From positions 1-14,617 of the forward strand of contig JAZRFE010000055.1 in NCBI GenBank assembly GCA_045661205.1: a stretch of 14,617 bases of DNA, written 5' to 3'. A model generated the notes under the pieces. It worked only from the letters and a program-made list of their open reading frames with translations, did not search any database and was not told the DNA's origin. The position numbers were made by a program, and so were the translations under genes. The stretch comes from HGM04593 sp045661205. Its GTDB lineage: Bacteria; Bacteroidota; Bacteroidia; Bacteroidales; Bacteroidaceae. Positions 5,950 to 12,987 of the stretch are shown piece after piece (positions within the stretch are counted from its first letter, which is position 1; each line of letters opens with the position of its first letter).

Positions 5950-8900
5950 TTATTGTTGAGTAATTGTTTGGTTCTCCTCGGCAGTAAGTTTGTCGAGACG
6001 TACTTTTATACGGTCGGCAATGTCGTCGTTGCCTGAGTAGTTGTTCTTAAGCGACAGCAGATACTGTTTGGCCTCCATCTTGCGGTCGAGGGTGATGTAG
6101 AGGTCGGACAACAGTACAAAACTGCGTGCGAGCCAATAAGCGTGGGGTGTGCTCACCTCTATGTAGTTGAGTACTTCCTTCTCGCAATCGTCATATTTCT
6201 TGTTGTCGAAATATATCTGAGCAAGCAGATATTTGGCCTCGGCACCTTGCTGTGTGCGTGTGTCGGTTGCCAGCTTCTTCAGGTCGGCAATGGCATTGTC
6301 GGCCTTGTTCTCGCGTATGAGGGTCTTTGCGCGGTCGTAGTATACTTCGCGTGTCCACTCGGGTGACAAGTTGCCTGCGGCAAGCAGGTCGCCCGCTACT
6401 GCCATCACCTCGTTTCCTTCGTTCAGGTTGTATGCACATCTCAACAGGTTCATGCGACAAGCCTGACGGCGCTCGCTGTTGCTGGTCTTTGCAATGAGCT
6501 GTTTGTACAGGTTCATAGCTTCGCGGTAGCTACCCGCCTTGTAGTACATCTCCGATGAAAGTGCCATTGCATCCTCGCTGTACTTGTTGTCGGGGAATTC
6601 TATCACTTTGCCAAAGTGCAGTTGTGCGTCGTCAGGTGCCTGCTGGTTGTAGAAAATTATTCCCAGGTAGTAGTGTGCGTCGAGTGTGAACGAGCCTTGC
6701 GGGAAATTTTGCAGGTATTTCTGGAAGGCACTCTTGGCCTGTGCTATCTCTCCACGACTGTACACCTTTTCGGCTGCAACGTATGTGAGTGTGTCGCGTT
6801 CGCTACTCTCCACTGCTTTCATGCCCGGAGTTTTTGCGGCAAATTCGGCAAACTCATCCACCTTGCCCATTTCCACATATATACCTTTGAGGTCTTGTGC
6901 AGCAATCTGCGCCTCCTCGCTTTGCGGGTATGTGGCAATGATTTTCTTGTATGCGGCAATAGCCTTTTCATTGTTGCCTGTTTGGTTGTAAATCATCGCA
7001 GTCTCGGTTGCGGCTTTACGTGCAAGAGAACTGTTGGGGTAGCGTTTCACAAACTCGTCGAATGTGGTTATCGCCTGCTCAAACTTCTCCTGCTCTACAT
7101 AGGCACGTCCCATTTCGTAGTAAGCCTGCTCGGTGTATGTACTTTGCGGGAAGTTGTTTATGAGGCGTCTGAGTGTCTCTACCTTTCCTGCGTAGTCCTT
7201 GCCGAGGCCCTGTGTGATAGCACCGCGGTAGAGTGCGTAGTCGCCCTGCGAATTGTCGGTCTCGGCGGCCTTGCGATAGTACTGCTCGGCTGTTGCGTAC
7301 GACCTGTTGTAGAAGTGGCAGTCGCCAATGCGGTTATACGCGTCTGAACGCAATACCTTTTCGCTTGCGGGTGCCTGTTGCAGATAGCGGTTGAAGTGGG
7401 TCATCGCCTCGTTGTATTTCGCAGTCTGGAAGTATGTGTATCCCAAACCGTAGAGGGCATTTGTGCTGTTGTCGCCTCTCACAGCCACTGCTGCTTTGTA
7501 GCTGTTTGCTGCCGATGCGTAGTCGTTGAGGGCATAGTATGCCTCTCCACGCCAGTAAAGAGCATCGTTATGTGTCTGCTGGTTATACGACGAAAGTTCT
7601 ATCGAACGGTTCATGTAGTTTATAGAGCCTTTGAGATTCTTGTCAATGAAGGCCTGTACACCCAAACGGTAGAGCACCTTCTGCTTGGCTTCGAGAATGG
7701 CGCGCGAGGGACGGCGTATCTTCTCAATCGAGCGCAGGGCAACATCATAGTTGCGTGTGTTCATGTACACCTCCACGAGATATTTGCTCACCTGTGCCGC
7801 GTGGGGCGAGTTGGGATATTCGTTCAGGAAACGCTCGAACACTGTAACGCTCTCGGCAAAGGGAGAATAACGTGTCTGGTGTATGCATAGCGCGTAGTTG
7901 TAAAGAGCCTCTTCACGTATGCGGCTGTCGTAGTTCATGCTTGCAGCCTGCTCGAATGCGAGGCGTGCCTTTGTGATATCGTTGAAGTTAAGCTCTATGA
8001 TACCCATGTGCAGGTAGGCGTTCTGCGTGATGGCGTCGGCTTTTCCTGTGGACATGCCAAGCGGAGCAACAGCCTCTTTGTAGCGTCCTGTCTGAAAGTA
8101 GCTGAGACCAAGCTGATAGTATGCTATGCGTTGCGGCTTTTCATACTCGTCGGTGTATCTCTTCAGCGGAGCGATGGCGTCGCTGTATCTTTTCTGCCCG
8201 AAGAGAGCAGCACCCAATGCCTGTTGCATGGGCAGTGCCTGTGGCAGACTGCTGTTGTGTTGTAGAAACAGTCTTGCGAGTTTTTCTGCACGTACATATT
8301 CTCCTCTTTTTATGTAAATGGAGGCAAGATAGTATGGCACTTCAAGATGGTATTTATCGTCCAGCTCTATCGACTTGAAACCGTCGTATGCGCTGTCTAA
8401 GCGGTCGTTGTAGTAGTCGATGGCGGCCAAATGGAAAATAGCATCGCTCTCGTGCTGTTTGCTTGTCTGACGCAGACGGCCAAGAATGGCAACAGCCTGT
8501 TCGGTCTGTCCGCACTCGTTGAGCGCAAGGGCCTTGTAAAGGTCGGCGCGGTCGCGTTCGTCAGCTTCGAGACGTTGCAGGTTGGCCTTATCGAACCACT
8601 CGACAGCCTTTTCAAAGTCGTGTGCGAAGTAGTACGATTCGGCTACGAGTGCCGACAAAATCTCGCGCTTTGCACTCTCGGGGTAGTTGTCGAGGTGGTG
8701 CAGTATCAGCCCGCGACCTTTCAGATGGTCGATAGCGAATGTGGTTGTTGCTTTCAGATAGGAAATCTCTTGCAACTGTGCGCTGTTGAGTCTGTTCTCG
8801 TCTATCTTGTTGAGCAGTGTGAGTGCTGTCTTGTAGTTTTTTTCGTTATGCAGACGTGTGCACTCTTTTATCAGTGCCGACTGCTTCTCCGATGTCAGGC

Positions 8901-8964
8901 CGTCGGCTCCTTGTGCCGTAAATCCCAAGCCCGAGAGCAGTAGCAGAATTAGTGTCTTTTTCAT
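5950..8964 (-). CDS. Large periplasmic TPR-repeat protein (1004 aa)
   Basis: A 1004-residue protein with a signal peptide (MKKTLILLLLSGLGFTAQGA, likely cut after AQG) and no lipobox, so probably soluble in the periplasm. Almost the whole length is tetratricopeptide-type helical hairpins with the usual Trp/Leu-Gly-Tyr-Ala-Phe-Ala-Pro spacing. Clear examples are GLGYTYFQTAKYNEAMTHF (~residues 505-523), AYYEMGRAYVEQEKFEQAI (~610-628) and AHYYLGIIFYNQQAPDDAQ (~760-778). Several repeats resemble the CpoB/YbgF and BamD type (NNFPQSTYTEQAY, KRYPNSSLARKAA), which link cell-wall synthesis, Tol-Pal or barrel assembly in proteobacteria. The last ~20 residues are Lys/Glu/Gln-rich. Its ATG overlaps the NUDIX stop by 4 bases and the barrel gene starts 1 base after its own stop, so the three are translationally coupled. 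A scaffold for the barrel is the natural inference; no enzyme domain is seen. Confidence 0.88.
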   Translation of the reverse strand: MKKTLILLLLSGLGFTAQGADGLTSEKQSALIKECTRLHNEKNYKTALTLLNKIDENRLNSAQLQEISYLKATTTFAIDHLKGRGLILHHLDNYPESAKREILSALVAESYYFAHDFEKAVEWFDKANLQRLEADERDRADLYKALALNECGQTEQAVAILGRLRQTSKQHESDAIFHLAAIDYYNDRLDSAYDGFKSIELDDKYHLEVPYYLASIYIKRGEYVRAEKLARLFLQHNSSLPQALPMQQALGAALFGQKRYSDAIAPLKRYTDEYEKPQRIAYYQLGLSYFQTGRYKEAVAPLGMSTGKADAITQNAYLHMGIIELNFNDITKARLAFEQAASMNYDSRIREEALYNYALCIHQTRYSPFAESVTVFERFLNEYPNSPHAAQVSKYLVEVYMNTRNYDVALRSIEKIRRPSRAILEAKQKVLYRLGVQAFIDKNLKGSINYMNRSIELSSYNQQTHNDALYWRGEAYYALNDYASAANSYKAAVAVRGDNSTNALYGLGYTYFQTAKYNEAMTHFNRYLQQAPASEKVLRSDAYNRIGDCHFYNRSYATAEQYYRKAAETDNSQGDYALYRGAITQGLGKDYAGKVETLRRLINNFPQSTYTEQAYYEMGRAYVEQEKFEQAITTFDEFVKRYPNSSLARKAATETAMIYNQTGNNEKAIAAYKKIIATYPQSEEAQIAAQDLKGIYVEMGKVDEFAEFAAKTPGMKAVESSERDTLTYVAAEKVYSRGEIAQAKSAFQKYLQNFPQGSFTLDAHYYLGIIFYNQQAPDDAQLHFGKVIEFPDNKYSEDAMALSSEMYYKAGSYREAMNLYKQLIAKTSNSERRQACRMNLLRCAYNLNEGNEVMAVAGDLLAAGNLSPEWTREVYYDRAKTLIRENKADNAIADLKKLATDTRTQQGAEAKYLLAQIYFDNKKYDDCEKEVLNYIEVSTPHAYWLARSFVLLSDLYITLDRKMEAKQYLLSLKNNYSGNDDIADRIKVRLDKLTAEENQTITQQ

Positions 8965-9503
8965 ATATTATTTTTTATTTCGTTTTTCATCTTTTTCAAA
9001 ATCCTTATCCCCTGACGTATTGATTGCAGACCGAAAAGTTCCGGCTCTATCTCCTCGATGTTCATCCACATAAGCTCCTCTACATCGTCGTTGGCAACGG
9101 GTAGGTCGCCCGGCTCGGTGCGGCACAGGAAAAACATGTCGAGCGTGTGCTCTTCGAATCCCGAATAGATGTATTTGTTGGGTAACGAAAAGAGGTATCT
9201 TGTCTCGGTCACACGCATGCCACTCTCTTCGAGTACCTCGCGTGCAACAGCCTCCTCGGCAGTCTCCATACTGTCGGCAAAGCCTCCCGGCAGGTCGAGC
9301 GTGCCTTTTGCAGGATCTTTGGCCCGTCGCGCAACCAAAATCTCATCCTTATCGTTCATGATAATAGCAACCGTTGCCGAAATTGCGTTGAAGTACAACA
9401 CAAATCCGCAACCATCGCATCTCTTCGATTTTACGTTGTTTATGGCAAAGCCCTCTTTACCACAAACAGGGCAGTGCTTAAAAATATCCAATGGGTGACT
9501 CAT
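8961..9503 (-). CDS. NUDIX hydrolase with N-terminal zinc ribbon
   Basis: A 180-residue protein from the ATG at 9503. An in-frame ATG at 9536 would add MAVKKTLSLHI, but an exact -7 promoter box lies between the two ATGs, so the shorter form is chosen. Residues ~11-33 form a zinc ribbon (CPVCG and CDGCG pairs). The Nudix box is perfect against GX5EX7REUXEEXGU: G-FADSM-E-TAEEAVA-REVLEESGM (~residues 76-98), giving the metal-binding Glu residues for hydrolysis of a nucleoside-diphosphate-linked substrate. The zinc ribbon recalls NudC-type enzymes (NADH or NAD-cap hydrolases), but the protein is shorter and lacks a clear NudC C-terminal SQPWPFPxS motif, so the substrate is left open. It is first in the operon and its TGA overlaps the TPR ATG (ATGA), an odd pairing of a cytoplasmic housecleaning enzyme with envelope proteins. 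Confidence 0.88.
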   Translation of the reverse strand: MSHPLDIFKHCPVCGKEGFAINNVKSKRCDGCGFVLYFNAISATVAIIMNDKDEILVARRAKDPAKGTLDLPGGFADSMETAEEAVAREVLEESGMRVTETRYLFSLPNKYIYSGFEEHTLDMFFLCRTEPGDLPVANDDVEELMWMNIEEIEPELFGLQSIRQGIRILKKMKNEIKNNI

Positions 9504-9509
9504 GATGTG

Positions 9510-9517
9510 CAAAGATA
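9510..9517 (-). promoter_or_regulatory. Promoter -7 box immediately upstream of the NUDIX start
   Basis: The minus-strand sequence TATCTTTG, followed by CA, is an exact Bacteroidota -7 box ending 6 bases before the ATG at 9503. Transcription would start within a base or two of that ATG, giving a leaderless or nearly leaderless mRNA. No clear -33 TTG is found at the usual 17-23 base spacing, so the call is tentative. Confidence 0.5.
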
Positions 9518-9610
9518 GAGTTTTTTTAACCGCCATGCTCTCTTTTTAGCGAATTTATGCTCCGTGTTTACAATATTTAATTAATGTTTGCACGTTTATG
9601 TTTGAAACGG

Positions 9611-9641
9611 CTGAAAAAATGATACTTTTTTTGTATCTTCG
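9611..9641 (+). promoter_or_regulatory. Promoter for gpmI and DUF3109
   Basis: TATCTTCG (9634-9641), followed by CA, is a one-mismatch -7 box. The -33 element is weak (CTG, 9611-9613, 20 bases upstream). Transcription would begin near 9647, leaving a leader of about 36 bases before the ATG at 9683. Confidence 0.5.
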
Positions 9642-9682
9642 CACTGAATTATGTGAAAACCCGAATTATAAAATTTATACTT

Positions 9683-11182
9683 ATGACAAAGAAAGCTCTT
9701 TTGGTTATTTTGGATGGCTGGGGCCTCGGTAACAATGGTAAAGGTGATGTTATTTTCAACACTCCCACTCCCTATTGGGATTATCTTATTCAGAACTACC
9801 CCAATTCTCAGTTGCAGGCAAGCGGCGAGAATGTAGGTCTTCCCGCAGGACAGATGGGTAACAGCGAGGTAGGTCACCTCAATATCGGTGGCGGTCGTGT
9901 TGTTTATCAGGACCTTCTCAAAATCAACCGCGCTATTGCCGACGGTTCTATCCGTCAGAACCCCGAACTTGTTTCGGCTGTGCGTTACGCTAAGGAGAAC
10001 GGCAAGAAACTTCACTTCATGGGTCTTGCATCGGACGGTGGTGTGCACAGCTCACTCGAGCACCTCAATGCAATGTACAAGATGGCAGTAGACGAGGGTG
10101 TTGCCGAAACATACGTTCACTGCTTTATGGATGGTCGCGATACCGACCCCAAGAGCGGTGCGGGCTTCATTGCCGACATGGTGAAGAGCGACATGAAGGT
10201 TGCTACCATCGTTGGTCGTTACTATGCAATGGATCGCGACAAACGTTGGGAGCGTGTTAAGATTGCTTACGACCTTCTCGTTGAGGGCGAGGGCAAAAAA
10301 GCAGACAATATGGTAGCTGCTGTCGAGGAGTCATACGCCGAGGGTGTTACCGACGAGTTTATTCTCCCTATCGTGAACACTGCATACGACGCACGTATAG
10401 CCGAGGGTGACGCGGTTATCTTCTTCAACTACCGTAACGACCGTGCAAAGGAGCTTACAATCGTACTTACACAGGAGGATATGCCCGAGGCCGGCATGAA
10501 GACAATCCCCGGATTGCAGTACTACTGTATGACTCCCTACGATGCAAAATTCACAGGCGTACACATTCTTTTCGACAAAGAGAACGTAGAAAATACACTT
10601 GGCGAGTTTGTTGCAAAGCAGGGATTGAAACAGCTCCACATTGCCGAGACAGAGAAATATGCTCACGTTACATTCTTCTTCAACGGTGGTCGCGAGACTC
10701 CTTACGACAATGAGGATCGCATTCTTGTTCCCTCTCCCAAAGTAGCAACCTACGACCTTCAGCCCGAAATGAGCGCATACGAGGTTAAGGACAAGCTCGT
10801 TGAGGCAATCGAGACAGAGAAATACGACTTTATCGTTGTAAACTTTGCAAACGGAGACATGGTAGGTCACACAGGTGTTTACGAGGCTATCGAAAAAGCT
10901 GTTGTTGCAGTAGATGCTTGCGTTAAGGATGTTATTGAGGCTGCTAAGGCTCACGGCTACGATTCTATCATCATCGCCGACCACGGTAACGCCGACAATG
11001 CAGTGAATGCAGACGGTTCGCCCAACACAGCTCACTCGTTGAACCCCGTTCCCTGCGTGTATGTAACGGATGACAAGAATGCAACCGTTAAGGATGGTAT
11101 TTTGGCAGACGTTGCACCCTCTATCTTGAAGATTATGGGCTTGCAGGCACCTGCAGACATGACAGGTACAAGCCTCATCTAA
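9683..11182 (+). CDS. gpmI: Cofactor-independent phosphoglycerate mutase (iPGM)
   Basis: A 499-residue enzyme interconverting 3- and 2-phosphoglycerate in glycolysis and gluconeogenesis, of the alkaline-phosphatase superfamily and about the usual 500-515 residues. Visible motifs are LVILDGWG near the N-terminus (Asp11, metal ligand), the phosphoserine loop GQMGNSEVGHLNIGGGR (Ser61 nucleophile), MDGRDTDP, NYRNDRAKELT, FANGDMVGHTG with metal-binding His, and IIADHGNAD near the C-terminus. I start at the ATG at 9683; a GTG at 9653 would add ten residues (MKTRIIKFIL) before the conserved MTKKALLVILDGWG, and falls in the expected leader. Codon use is strongly biased (Glu GAG, Gly GGT, Arg CGT/CGC), fitting high expression, and explains a long spurious open frame on the opposite strand. 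The DUF3109 gene follows after 14 bases on the same strand. Confidence 0.97.
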   Translation: MTKKALLVILDGWGLGNNGKGDVIFNTPTPYWDYLIQNYPNSQLQASGENVGLPAGQMGNSEVGHLNIGGGRVVYQDLLKINRAIADGSIRQNPELVSAVRYAKENGKKLHFMGLASDGGVHSSLEHLNAMYKMAVDEGVAETYVHCFMDGRDTDPKSGAGFIADMVKSDMKVATIVGRYYAMDRDKRWERVKIAYDLLVEGEGKKADNMVAAVEESYAEGVTDEFILPIVNTAYDARIAEGDAVIFFNYRNDRAKELTIVLTQEDMPEAGMKTIPGLQYYCMTPYDAKFTGVHILFDKENVENTLGEFVAKQGLKQLHIAETEKYAHVTFFFNGGRETPYDNEDRILVPSPKVATYDLQPEMSAYEVKDKLVEAIETEKYDFIVVNFANGDMVGHTGVYEAIEKAVVAVDACVKDVIEAAKAHGYDSIIIADHGNADNAVNADGSPNTAHSLNPVPCVYVTDDKNATVKDGILADVAPSILKIMGLQAPADMTGTSLI

Positions 11183-11196
11183 TTAAAGAATATAAT

Positions 11197-11778
11197 ATGG
11201 TACAGATAGGCGATACAATCGTCTCGTTCGATATTTTCACAGAGTATTTCTGCTGCGACCCCTCACACTGCAAAGGTATTTGCTGTGTCGAGGGCGACGC
11301 GGGAGCTCCGGTGGCACTCGACGAAGTTGAAAAACTCGAAGAAGCTCTTCCGCTGGTCGAGAGCGAAATGGCAGGCGAGGCATGTGCCGTAGTTGCCGAG
11401 CAGGGCGTTGTATATAGCGACCCCGATGGCGACCTTGTAACTTCCATCGTAAATGGCAAGGATTGTGTTTTTGCCACTCGCGACAGCAAAGGTTGCACTC
11501 TTTGCCTCATAGAGAAGGCTTTCAACGAAGGTCGTTTCCATTGGCGCAAGCCCATCAGTTGCTATCTTTATCCGGCGCGTTTGGGCAAGGTGGGCAACCT
11601 TACATCCGTAAATTTTCACAAGTGGGATGTGTGTCGCCATGCAATGGTAAAAGGCCGTCGCGAGGGCATTCGCGTGTACGAGTTTCTGAAGCAACCTTTC
11701 ATTGAACGCTTCGGACAAGAGTGGTACGACGAACTACTGACTGTAGCTGAGGAGCTAAAGGCACAGAAATATATATAA
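11197..11778 (+). CDS. DUF3109 family cysteine-rich protein
   Basis: A 193-residue soluble protein matching the DUF3109 (PF11307) pattern. Cysteines cluster near the N-terminus as FCCDPSHCKGICC (Cys19, 20, 25, 29, 30), with further ones in KDCVF, KGCTLC, ISCYLYP and DVCRHA; eleven in all. This resembles YkgJ-type (zinc or iron-chelate, possibly Fe-S) domains, where clustered Cys residues with a CxLYP-like motif bind metal. No signal peptide is present, so it acts in the cytoplasm. The biochemical role of DUF3109 is not known to me. It starts 14 bases after gpmI, with no terminator or promoter between, so the two are co-transcribed; whether that reflects a shared function is unclear. Its stop codon lies inside the left arm of the bidirectional terminator. 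Confidence 0.88.
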   Translation: MVQIGDTIVSFDIFTEYFCCDPSHCKGICCVEGDAGAPVALDEVEKLEEALPLVESEMAGEACAVVAEQGVVYSDPDGDLVTSIVNGKDCVFATRDSKGCTLCLIEKAFNEGRFHWRKPISCYLYPARLGKVGNLTSVNFHKWDVCRHAMVKGRREGIRVYEFLKQPFIERFGQEWYDELLTVAEELKAQKYI

Positions 11779-11815
11779 AAAATTGAACGCTGTTTAAAGC
11801 AGCGTTCAATTTTTT
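11777..11815. terminator. Bidirectional terminator between DUF3109 and the GntR gene
   Basis: Perfect 16-base arms (11777-11792 with 11800-11815; A-run, TTGAACGCTG) enclose a 7-base TTTAAAG loop. The A/T ends supply a T-run in both directions. The hairpin overlaps the TAA of DUF3109 (11776-11778) and the TAA of the convergent regulator (11815-11817), so 39 bases serve two transcripts. Confidence 0.93.
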
Positions 11816-12819
11816 TACAAGCTTCCTCTATCGAGCAGTCTCCACGGGTTTGCTATACGTCGTCGTTCGCCACTTTTTATAAGTTCGGCAGCGGTGCGTC
11901 CCATAAGTTTAAAGTCTGTCGTCAGAGTGGTTATTCCACCGATAAGCACCTCTTTAAGCGGAGTATCATCGAGGCTCATAAGTCCAATCTCTTCTTTTAT
12001 TTTTAACCCTTTTGCAGTTATACTTTTTATAATTGCGGCAAGGTCGCGTTCCGACACAGCCATATAGCTATGACCGGGGAGTATATTATCCATATTGAAA
12101 CCCGGCTCAATATATACGGGAAATTTGAACTCACCCGAGAAACGATAAGCCCCCTCGACATACCCCGAAGGCATATATTGGAATTTGTCATTGTAGACAA
12201 TGTGCAATGCTTCGTACCTGCGCAGTTTGTCGAGTATGGACTTTAGCCCTTCGTACGAGTCAGAGTAAAAATTCTGATACACTGCTGCGCAGTTGTTTGT
12301 GTAGTTCGATGGAAAGGCGTCGAGCAACAGCACTCTGTCGGCGGGTAGTTTGTCTATGGTGGGGGTAACGTCCTCTTTGAAGTGAGGCATCAGAATATAA
12401 TAGTCAAATTTACCTTTGGCGTTGCTCACAAGGGTGTCGAATAGTTCGGCATTGTAGTAGTGGAATGCAATGCTTATTTCGTATTTGTCGCCAAGATTTT
12501 CGAGCAATGAACGGTAGAGAGTCTCTTTGTATTGATTCATTGCATCGAATAATGTATATATGCGCACCTTGTCAGGGCTGCTTTTGCTTATTACAAAAAA
12601 ACCTTTTCCGGGGATAGATTTTACAATGTTGCGCTCTTGTAGCAATTTGTATGCTGCAAGCACAGTGTCGCGCGACACATTGTAGGTGCGACAGGCTTCA
12701 TTTACAGACAACAAGCGGTTGCCTATTTTAATCTCCTCAGCGTGTATTGCGTCGGCTATAAACTCGGCCAGCTGGCTGTATATGGTACTCGATGAGTGGT
12801 CTTCTGCTTTAAAAATCAT
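11815..12819 (-). CDS. GntR-family repressor with LacI-like ligand-binding domain
   Basis: A 334-residue regulator. Residues ~8-78 form a GntR winged helix-turn-helix (TIYSQLAEFIADAI, IGNRLLSVNEACRTYNVSRD, then TVLAAYKLLQERNIV and the wing SIPGKGFFV). Residues ~85-334 are a periplasmic-binding-protein/LacI-type sensor, ending with the typical MSLDDTPLKEVLIGG and MGRTAAELI segments. This is the AraR-type fusion, used in Bacteroides for sugar regulators such as FucR: a sugar or related small molecule releases the protein from DNA. It is divergent from the nucleoside-hydrolase-like genes, with 168 bases between starts, and matching 16-base sites overlap both promoters, so it probably represses itself and that gene set. 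The inducer cannot be read from the sequence. Confidence 0.9.
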   Translation of the reverse strand: MIFKAEDHSSSTIYSQLAEFIADAIHAEEIKIGNRLLSVNEACRTYNVSRDTVLAAYKLLQERNIVKSIPGKGFFVISKSSPDKVRIYTLFDAMNQYKETLYRSLLENLGDKYEISIAFHYYNAELFDTLVSNAKGKFDYYILMPHFKEDVTPTIDKLPADRVLLLDAFPSNYTNNCAAVYQNFYSDSYEGLKSILDKLRRYEALHIVYNDKFQYMPSGYVEGAYRFSGEFKFPVYIEPGFNMDNILPGHSYMAVSERDLAAIIKSITAKGLKIKEEIGLMSLDDTPLKEVLIGGITTLTTDFKLMGRTAAELIKSGERRRIANPWRLLDRGSL

Positions 12820-12844
12820 ATTGCTTAATAATGGTCCGTTGTGT

Positions 12845-12860
12845 ACTGTTATGCTGCAAA
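12845..12860 (-). promoter_or_regulatory. Predicted operator over the regulator's own promoter
   Basis: ACTGTTATGCTGCAAA is the exact reverse complement of the 16 bases at 12931-12946. Its CAAA end is part of the minus-strand -7 box of the GntR gene and the rest covers the expected transcription start, the position for steric repression. Confidence 0.7.
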
Positions 12861-12864
12861 AGTA
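12857..12864 (-). promoter_or_regulatory. Promoter -7 box of the GntR regulator
   Basis: The minus-strand TACTTTTG is an exact TAnnTTTG box. No exact -33 TTG is found at normal spacing, so basal expression may be weak. Transcription would start near 12851, inside the 16-base operator, giving a leader of about 30 bases. Confidence 0.6.
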
Positions 12865-12904
12865 AGAAATTTTATATGAAAAACATTTTTTTAAAAAAAA
12901 TATT

Positions 12905-12934
12905 TTGCTTTAATATTATTAGTGTATATATTTG
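12905..12934 (+). promoter_or_regulatory. Promoter of the nucleoside-hydrolase-like genes
   Basis: TTG (12905-12907), a 19-base spacer and an exact -7 box TATATTTG (12927-12934) form a well-matched Bacteroidota promoter. The expected start, near 12940, lies within the operator; the leader to the GTG at 12988 would be about 48 bases. Confidence 0.75.
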
Positions 12935-12956
12935 CAGCATAACAGTGCATAACAGT
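12931..12956 (+). promoter_or_regulatory. Predicted double operator at the target promoter
   Basis: TTTGCAGCATAACAGT (12931-12946) is followed directly by a second copy of its last ten bases, GCATAACAGT (12947-12956). The first copy includes the TTTG of the -7 box and is the inverted twin of 12845-12860, 86 bases away centre to centre. The extra half-site is found only on the target side, suggesting tighter control there than at the regulator's own promoter. Confidence 0.7.
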
Positions 12957-12987
12957 TGTGCGTAATACATCATAATATTTGAAACTT

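Noticed and set aside
6616..7347. 243-codon open frame on the plus strand within the TPR gene
   Set aside because: Cys/Val-rich antisense shadow of a long biased gene, with no promoter, signal peptide or domain.
9653..9682. GTG start for gpmI giving ten extra residues
   Set aside because: The family's conserved N-terminus begins at MTKKALLVILDGWG, and the GTG lies only a few bases after the predicted transcription start.
10331..11035. 234-codon open frame on the minus strand opposite gpmI
   Set aside because: Antisense to an unambiguous gpmI with intact catalytic motifs; the biased codons of a highly expressed gene create it.
12865..12904. A/T-rich run in the divergent region as a replication origin or curved-DNA element
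   Set aside because: It is only 40 bases long, has no DnaA-box cluster, and is what one expects upstream of two divergent promoters.
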